56,631 nt of DNA, taken from NCBI GenBank assembly GCA_030602885.1, contig JAUVYV010000023.1, positions 1-56,631 of the forward strand, written 5' to 3'. Position 1 is the stretch's first letter. Each line of letters begins with the position of its first letter. The stretch is from Phycisphaerales bacterium. GTDB taxonomy: Bacteria; Planctomycetota; Phycisphaerae; Sedimentisphaerales; Anaerobacaceae. The notes beneath the pieces were generated by a model. The model had not been told where the DNA came from and made no database searches. It saw only the letters and a list, made by a program, of their open reading frames with translations. Shown piece after piece: positions 51,380 through 56,631 of the stretch. The translations under genes were made by a program, and so were the position numbers.

Positions 51380-51528
51380 CACGGCGCTCGTCTCGGCGAA
51401 GGATGGAGCCGTAGCCGGGTAGCGACAGACCTTCTTAATGATCTTGTCGAGCGAGGCGTCAAGCCGGACCGCCTTCGCCTGTTCGTGATTGACGGCAGCA
51501 AGGCTTTGCGACGTGCAATTGATGCGGT
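51380..51528 (+). mobile_element. IS256/mutator-type transposase fragment
   Basis: One frame reads GEGWSRSRVATDLLNDLVER and continues GVKPDRLRLFVIDGSKALRR then AIDAV. This matches the central block of IS256-family (mutator) transposases, where a LVERGL segment precedes LFVIDGSKALRKAI and the Asp belongs to the catalytic core. No start codon, upstream half or downstream half is present, and the match ends before a G tract. It is a decayed piece and not an active element. Confidence 0.7.
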
Positions 51529-51947
51529 GGCGGTCTGCGCGGGGGGGGGGTAGTATAAGTATAGCTTATAGTAGGTTTAAAAAGAGGTTGGAGGGGGTTA
51601 GGTGCGGGGGGTGGAGGAATGGGCGGGACGGGCGAATTCGGGGTCGAGAGGGGCAAACGGGGTGGGTTTTGACGTGCGGCGAAACGTGCGAAAGTTTGAA
51701 AAAAATTGAAAAAATTTGCGAAAAATGGCAGTGAAAAGGCAAAAAAACGCGAAAAAAAGGGGTTTTTGAGAGAATTCTTTGGAAGATTTGGGGGCCTTAC
51801 TATTAGAAAAACTAATAGTAGGAGCAGGTCAGAGGGGCCCGTCAAACGGCGGGTCGGGATAAACTTTGGCGATTGTGGCCTTGCCAAGCCAGGGGGAGTG
51901 GTCGGGGCCTAATTGTAAAAAAAAGTGATAAAAAGCATAAAATTTGC

Positions 51948-51976
51948 TTGACAAGTCGGCTTCCAAGTGCTATAGC
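51948..51976 (+). promoter_or_regulatory. Sigma70-type promoter upstream of leader
   Basis: TTGACA (51948-51953) is followed after exactly 17 nt by TATAGC (51971-51976). The -35 box and spacing are perfect and the -10 box has four of six bases. Transcription would start near 51983 and run through the leader toward the subtilisin-like gene at 52560. Confidence 0.5.
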
Positions 51977-52044
51977 TACGGCCGGTTAGTATGGGGGGCC
52001 CTGTTAGAGACGCGAGCGCTTTAGCGGGGTGAAGGCAAAGAGGA

Positions 52045-52170
52045 GAAAAGCAGGTGCAAAGGGCAAAAACACACTTAGGGGGCGAGGCGCAAAGTGGAGG
52101 TCTATCAATTTTTAATTATCCCGGCGGTGATGGTCTATGTACCGGCCTGCTGTGTAAGCAGGTTGGGTTT
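52045..52170 (+). promoter_or_regulatory. Structured leader, possibly riboswitch-like
   Basis: The leader contains AAAGGGCAAA (52058 on), GGCGCAAAG, GGTCTATCA pairing with TGATGGTCT across a loop, GATGGTCTATGTACCG and a perfect CCTGC-tgtgtaa-GCAGG hairpin. Some of these pieces resemble conserved parts of class I cyclic-di-GMP riboswitches (GGCAAA, GACGCAAAG, GGNCTA, GATGG...ACCG). The first internal hairpin with its GNRA loop is not visible, so a match to that class is doubtful. Confidence 0.25.
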
Positions 52171-52224
52171 TGGAATGAATGGTGTTTGTTGCGAAATGTT
52201 AAGAGTTTTTTGGAGGACAGAAAA

Positions 52225-52295
52225 ATGAAAAAACATCAGTAACTACTGCAATCCTTGTTTCTGGCTGTGCGCCGAGTACGTTTGTAGTGCTATAG
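52225..52295 (+). pseudogene. Broken lipoprotein start, frameshift in A tract
   Basis: GGAGGACAG lies at good distance from an ATG at 52225, but the frame reads only MKKHQ before a stop. With one extra A in the following six-A run the same sequence would read MKKTSVTTAILVSGCAPST, a clear lipoprotein signal with lipobox VSGC, stopping five residues later at 52295. It may be a remnant of a lipoprotein gene, a phase-variable start, or chance. Confidence 0.35.
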
Positions 52296-52559
52296 GCGAG
52301 TGACTGTTTCGTCCAATATATTCAAAATACCCGTGAACGGTTACTACTCTGGCTAAGTTTAACGATTGTATGTTTAGTAGAGAGCCAGGGCTATGGATGT
52401 TTTTAGCAACAATGTTTGGTTGTAATAAGCGGAGGATATGATGAGTTGTCACATTTATTTGCATCCGCCTTAACCTGTCCGTATGCGTAAAAAAAGGTCT
52501 AAGCAAAAACGATTATGTGCGTTGTGGGATATAATGAACTTGTTAGAGGAGATAAAGAG

Positions 52560-55553
52560 ATGTGGACACAAAAAACTTATTTGTTTTTCAAGATAATTTC
52601 GTTAATAACATTGTTTGCTCCAATTGTTTACGCAGACACTCCTGTTGTGAATGTTTTGGCCCCTGATGTTTTTGTCAGAGACAAGGGAGAGCCGTTTATT
52701 GAGGAAATAGCTCTTGAAGTGCCTCTGGCCGGTAGCGCTATACTGGACATAAAAAATGGGGCAGAAAATGATGATTCTACGGGGGAAAAAGTAAGCAGCT
52801 CAATTATTATGCTGAATGGTATTTGTGTTGTTGGACCTAATAACTTCAATCAGAACATAGACGCCGTTCAGGTTCCTGTTGAATTGCAAGCTGGTGAGAA
52901 TGTGCTCGGAGTTGAACTTCGAGGTAAACCTGGGGGATGCATCTCAATTAAGATTTCTGCGCCCGTCGATTCAATAGACTTGGTGCCGATTACAGAGCCA
53001 ATTGAACTTGGAGTAGACCCGTTGATCTGTCAGGCAACTGTGACAGGACTTGGTGTGCCTGCAGAAGGGGTAGATGTTTTATTCGAAGTGTCAGGATTTG
53101 GCAGTATTCCACCTTTGGCTGACCAAACAGACTCAACTGGCACAGCAAATGTAACTTTTGATCCATTTACGACTATCGGGACAGGAGTTGTTACTGCTAC
53201 AGTTGTTGGTTCTGATCCTGTTCTAAGCGACAATGAAAGCTTTGAAGTCAAAAAATTTCAAGAAATAACCTTGGATCAGGGTTTAACCATTATGAATGTT
53301 GAAGTCGGAAGCTCCCAATATATAGCTTATACCGTCAGTTTGGCTGGGGCAGGTGGGCAAACATTTAATGTGTCATTTGACCAAAACATATCACCGGATA
53401 ATGGCGGTATCAGTTTGAGTAGTGATTATCCCGGTGGATGGTCAGCTTCAATTGACACGACTTGGCTTGTGAATGAATTCATAACTGGTGTTACACCCGG
53501 AACATACACTGCTACAAGCACTGCCACTATTGTTGAAACAGGTGACGTAGTGACATCAGAACTTATTGTTAATGTTTTCGTCCTAGGAGCGGAAATACCG
53601 GCGTTCGGATCACCCGGAGCTGAGCCCGATGGTATCGAACCAAACAATCCAACGGACGTGACTTTTTCGGTTCTTGTTACAGGTGTTTCTTTGCCTTTGG
53701 CTATGCGGTTAGAAAACATAGATGAAGAAGACAATGTTAACCTTATGGGCAACCTTTCAGATGATGGATTAAACGGTGATTTGTTAGCTGGTGACAATGT
53801 TTATTCCGGAACATTCACCATCGAAGCCAACAGTCTTGGAAAGCTTTATTATCGTGCGGCGACAAGCCTTGGAGGCTACGATTATGTTTCAGAAGAAGGT
53901 GCACTGACTATTACTGGCCTACCAGTAGGACCCGGTCTGTCTGATCCGTGTTCTCTGGTTGAAGACCCATGTACAGGAGAACTCCTGTATTCTGACGAGA
54001 TAATCGTAGCATTCTTTGACCTTATTTCAGAAGATAGAATACAGGAGATTGTTGCTGCTGAAGGTGGCACGATTGTTGGCACTATTCCTGCTCTTAATCT
54101 TTATCAAATAAGTATTCCGGGCGATGGAACCATCGCAGGCGTACAAGCTGCTATAGAGGCTTTTGAAGCATATGTTGAGGTAGTCAGTGCAAGTCCAAAC
54201 CACGACATGCAGCCCGACGCATTTCCTCAACCTGATAGTACTTTGCAACAAGATGTATTTGAGGATATTCGCCTCGATGAAGCATGGCTCGTTAGTAAAC
54301 ACGCCTCTAATATAATTGTTGCTGTCTTGGACACTGGGGTTGATAGCGCACATCAAGACCTTTCCGTTATAGGTAATTCGACCGACAATGTTGGACACGG
54401 TACAATTGTTGCCGGTATTATCGCTGCTCAATATAATGGTGTTGGAATTTCCGGAGTCTCCCAAGCACGCATCCTACCAGTTAAAGCACTGGGAAGCGCT
54501 TTTAGGATGGCTTGGGCTTTGCTCCACGCTGTCAAAAACCAAGCCAAGGTTATTAATATAAGTCTCGGTAGCGAAAACTGGTTAGGAGATGCGCATTTAC
54601 ATATTATTTTACCGGCTGTGTGGTATGCACAAAGTAAGGATTGTTTGATTATTGCCGCGGCTGGAAACCAAGGTGTTTCAACAAAGCGATATCCAGCAGC
54701 GTTTTCAGAAGTCATGGCTGTAGGTGGAACTAATATAGGTACAGATACACGCTGGAGTTTTAGCCAATTTGGTGATTGGATAGAAATTGCAGCACCCTCG
54801 AATGGAGTTTACTCCATCGAACCAGGCAGTACAACCCCCACTCCTCATTGGGGTACATCTTTTGCAGCTCCACAAGTTGCTGGTGCAGCTGCAAGGGTGT
54901 GGAGTATGCACTCGGACTGGACACCAACGCAAGTTAGAGAGCGACTAAAAGCAACAGCAAGACCATTACCATCAACGGAGCAGTTAGGAGCCGGCTGTCT
55001 TGATGTCTTTGAAGCGGTTTTCAACGGTAGCTTTGAAATCGGTGATCTATCTGAATGGTCTAAAACAGGTACATGCAGCAGCCTGGAAAGTCTCGGTGCT
55101 CTTGTGCCACAACACAGGAAACGTATGGGTTATGCCAGTACCGGTCCTGCTGGTGACCAGGTTGCTGCTACGCTTGAGAAGACTTTTACCTTCCAATCCG
55201 GTGTCAGCAGCATCCCAATTAAGTTTGAGTATAATTTTGTTACAGAGGAATATCCTGAATGGGTTGGCACAATTTATGATGATGCTTTAACGATAACACT
55301 TATTGCCCCCAATGGTACACAGACCGTACTTGCGACAGAGACGATAAATACTTCGTCATTTACTATGTACACTGCTTCACCAGCTATAGATTTTCCTGGT
55401 GGCGACAGCACTGTGGGGCAAACAGGGTGGAAAACTGTTTCAGCAACAATACCTGTTACTCAAGGCAGCGGACAGTATAAGATTAACATTACTGATGCAG
55501 GTGATGATATATATGATTCGGTAGTTTTGATTGACAACATTCGCCTGAAGTAA
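52560..55553 (+). CDS. Secreted subtilisin-like serine protease (S8)
   Basis: The 997-residue exported protein has a signal peptide (KTYLFFKIISLITLFAPIVY, cleavage after ADA-like VYADT), several beta-sandwich and Ig-like modules (about residues 30-480), a prodomain-like segment (about 490-575) and a subtilase domain: VAVLDTGVDSAHQDL (Asp near 590), NVGHGTIVAGIIAA (His), IIAAAGNQG (oxyanion Asn) and WGTSFAAPQVAGAAARVW (Ser near 764). A C-terminal beta domain contains EFNFV-like YNFVTEEYPEWVGT and DAGDDIYDSVVLIDNIRL, resembling choice-of-anchor L modules. The ATG at 52560 has GAGGAG upstream. Its codons are far richer in A/T than those of the rest of the window, which suggests transfer. Confidence 0.88.
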   Translation: MWTQKTYLFFKIISLITLFAPIVYADTPVVNVLAPDVFVRDKGEPFIEEIALEVPLAGSAILDIKNGAENDDSTGEKVSSSIIMLNGICVVGPNNFNQNIDAVQVPVELQAGENVLGVELRGKPGGCISIKISAPVDSIDLVPITEPIELGVDPLICQATVTGLGVPAEGVDVLFEVSGFGSIPPLADQTDSTGTANVTFDPFTTIGTGVVTATVVGSDPVLSDNESFEVKKFQEITLDQGLTIMNVEVGSSQYIAYTVSLAGAGGQTFNVSFDQNISPDNGGISLSSDYPGGWSASIDTTWLVNEFITGVTPGTYTATSTATIVETGDVVTSELIVNVFVLGAEIPAFGSPGAEPDGIEPNNPTDVTFSVLVTGVSLPLAMRLENIDEEDNVNLMGNLSDDGLNGDLLAGDNVYSGTFTIEANSLGKLYYRAATSLGGYDYVSEEGALTITGLPVGPGLSDPCSLVEDPCTGELLYSDEIIVAFFDLISEDRIQEIVAAEGGTIVGTIPALNLYQISIPGDGTIAGVQAAIEAFEAYVEVVSASPNHDMQPDAFPQPDSTLQQDVFEDIRLDEAWLVSKHASNIIVAVLDTGVDSAHQDLSVIGNSTDNVGHGTIVAGIIAAQYNGVGISGVSQARILPVKALGSAFRMAWALLHAVKNQAKVINISLGSENWLGDAHLHIILPAVWYAQSKDCLIIAAAGNQGVSTKRYPAAFSEVMAVGGTNIGTDTRWSFSQFGDWIEIAAPSNGVYSIEPGSTTPTPHWGTSFAAPQVAGAAARVWSMHSDWTPTQVRERLKATARPLPSTEQLGAGCLDVFEAVFNGSFEIGDLSEWSKTGTCSSLESLGALVPQHRKRMGYASTGPAGDQVAATLEKTFTFQSGVSSIPIKFEYNFVTEEYPEWVGTIYDDALTITLIAPNGTQTVLATETINTSSFTMYTASPAIDFPGGDSTVGQTGWKTVSATIPVTQGSGQYKINITDAGDDIYDSVVLIDNIRLK

Positions 55554-55584
55554 AATAATGTCTATATAACTGTAAAACAGTTGT

Positions 55585-55613
55585 CAGGCGTGTCTTATGT
55601 TTGGGCACGCCTG
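55585..55613 (+). terminator. Hairpin after the protease gene
   Basis: CAGGCGTG at 55585-55592 pairs with CACGCCTG at 55606-55613 around a 13-nt loop, 32 nt past the protease stop codon. No T tract follows, so termination is likely but not certain. Confidence 0.45.
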
Positions 55614-56631
55614 GCAGCTAAGAGCCTATCCGAAAACCGGCTCTATTGCGGCCGGTGAGCAAAGCCCGATGCCTGCATTGTCGGGACAAAATGGCAGCGA
55701 CCTCCTCTGCTGCAAGACCAAAGTAGCGACTTCTCGAGGATGAACTCAGGGTAAGGAAGTGAGAGGTGAGAATGGGGGGGGATTTGCGATTTTCGATCCC
55801 CGCTTACTACCTGCGGGGACAGGTTTTCGATCCCCGCTTAGGGCATGCGAGGACAAGTTTACGATTGGGGATTTACTGAAGTCAAGTAAGAATGGGTCCT
55901 CTGTAGCCAATCCAAAGAATATGGTTCCCCGACAGAAGGCCTCTGGAGCAACCATCGGGGACCCTCCGTTTGCAGTTTCTACGAAGCTCACCTCGAGGGT
56001 AAGCAACCGGGGGGAAGTGGAAGCAAGCAAAGCTTGCGGATTTTTATAACCCGCGCAATAAAATTGCGGGGTTAAATATGTCGCCGGCGGGGCCGGTGAG
56101 GAAGGGTAAGCATACCTCATGCCTGCAACCCCCGGTGAAACCGGGGGCTAAGGTCGCCTGCGAGCAGGCGAAGTTGGGGGGGAAGCATACCTCATGCCTG
56201 CAACCCCCGGGGGAACCGGGGGCTAAATATTTCGCCTGCAGGCAGGCGATGATGGGGGGAAGCATACCTCATGCCTGCAACCCCCGGTGAAACCGGGGGC
56301 TAAGGTCGCCTGCGGGCAGGCGAAGTTGGGGGTAAGCATACCTCATGCCTGCAACCCCCGGGGAAACCGGGGGCTAAGGTCGCCTGCGGGCAGGCGCAGG
56401 TGGGCGGAAGCCTACCTCACCCTCTGCTGCAGGCCACGTAAGAATCTGTTCCTCAGCTGCAGGACCAAAGGAGCATGGTTCCCGCGGAAGCTGCGGGCGG
56501 TGGCAGCCAGCAGAGGGTGCGGATGGTTATAACCCGCGCAATCAAATGGCGGGGCTCCCCCGCTCGCCTGCGAGCAGGCGAGGAGGGGGGCGCACAGCGC
56601 TAGAAAAGCGTTGCCGGGGGGTGGAAATTAG
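55614..56631. other. Palindrome-rich gene-free end
   Basis: No gene is supported. The stretch carries duplicated blocks: GATTTTCGATCCCCGCTTA at 55789 and again at 55826, a TATAACCCGCGCAAT module at 56045 and at 56528 (the first forming a hairpin with ATTGCGGGGTT), degenerate CCTC-GCTGCA-GACCAAAG modules near 55700, 55900 and 56455, and the tandem array at 56108-56407. Confidence 0.6.
56108..56407. repeat. Four-unit tandem array with two hairpins per unit
   Basis: Units of 75, 77, 74 and 74 bp start at 56108, 56183, 56260 and 56334, each opening AAGCATACCTCATGCCTGCA. Every unit contains two inverted repeats: CCCCCGG-n-CCGGGGG and CGCCTGC-n-GCAGGCG. A partial fifth unit starts at 56408. There are no unique spacers, so it is not a CRISPR array. 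Confidence 0.85.

Larger units (their letters stand above)
51257..52559. other. Junction region with IS remnant, promoter and leader
   Basis: No intact gene is supported here. The stretch holds a transposase fragment (51380-51528), a ten-base G tract at 51541-51550, A-rich sequence, a strong promoter candidate (51948-51976), a structured leader (about 52045-52170) and a broken lipoprotein start (52225-52295). Base composition shifts from GC-rich on the left to AT-rich on the right. Confidence 0.6.

Noticed and set aside
51459-51887. A 142-codon minus-strand frame rich in Pro, Phe and Asn
   Set aside because: Low-complexity product of the G-rich and A-rich junction sequence, without start signals.
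52054-52242. A 62-codon frame opening with GTG behind AGGAG in the leader
   Set aside because: The start signal is acceptable, but the frame runs through the hairpin-forming leader and has no recognisable domain; a structured leader explains the stretch better.
56108-56407. Regular repeats resembling a CRISPR array
   Set aside because: Whole units of 74-77 bp repeat end to end with only scattered differences; there are no unique spacers and no cas genes.

Overview
The window is a chromosomal segment of a Gram-negative (diderm) bacterium, most likely a planctomycete of the Phycisphaerae/Sedimentisphaerales type. That placement is an inference. It rests on the fused LpxC-FabZ protein, a lipid A and BamA gene set, GH172/DUF2961, DUF1080, SMP-30 and Tat-exported Gfo/Idh proteins, and a dockerin-like tail on a secreted glycosidase. 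No rRNA is present, so the placement is not proven.

Layout. Positions 1-1318 hold repeats and no convincing gene. A UbiA/MenA-type prenyltransferase (1319-2293) follows, bracketed by a 52-bp inverted repeat. Positions 2362-8000 carry small envelope proteins, tRNA-Thr, a DHH phosphoesterase, a COG1313 radical SAM protein, DUF72 and DUF362 proteins, and a double SMP-30 protein that runs to 9497. Next come the C1 genes fhs and folD (9818-12618), a secreted clan-A glycosidase (12861-15629), a GH172 protein with a UroD-like methyltransferase, an IS3 remnant and endonuclease V.

From about 35.8 kb back to 19.1 kb on the minus strand lies one long collinear block: tRNA-Gln, glmU, prs, rplY, pth, rpsF, ssb, rpsR, rplI, dnaB, bamA, skp, lpxD, lpxC-fabZ, lpxA, a gnnA-like dehydrogenase, a cyclophilin and a cupin. 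It joins amino-sugar and nucleotide precursor supply, translation, replication and outer-membrane building. An intrinsic terminator sits just after lpxA.

Positions 35854-41429 form a sugar-catabolism cluster (GH172, Gfo/Idh, TIM-barrel isomerase, DUF1080 3-keto-glycoside hydrolase, FG-GAP lipoprotein) that fits cleavage of glycosides through 3-keto intermediates. Then come a secreted protein of unknown function, a PfkB sugar kinase, rlmN, an AmrS-type radical SAM gene with a coupled micro-ORF, a membrane protein, a FAD/Fe-S dehydrogenase fusion and the lipid-transport pair mlaF/mlaE.

From 51.3 kb the character changes. There is an IS256-type transposase fragment, a promoter with a structured leader, a broken lipoprotein start, an AT-rich secreted subtilisin gene, and a terminal block of palindrome-rich tandem repeats. 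This looks like an acquired or rearranged island.

The most unusual signals are non-coding. At least nine intergenic arrays repeat with a constant 7-bp period but with different sequences; most sit at gene 3' ends and three supply the stop codon. Two genes (the prenyltransferase and dnaB) are bracketed by near-perfect inverted repeats. I found no CRISPR array and no recognisable defence system.
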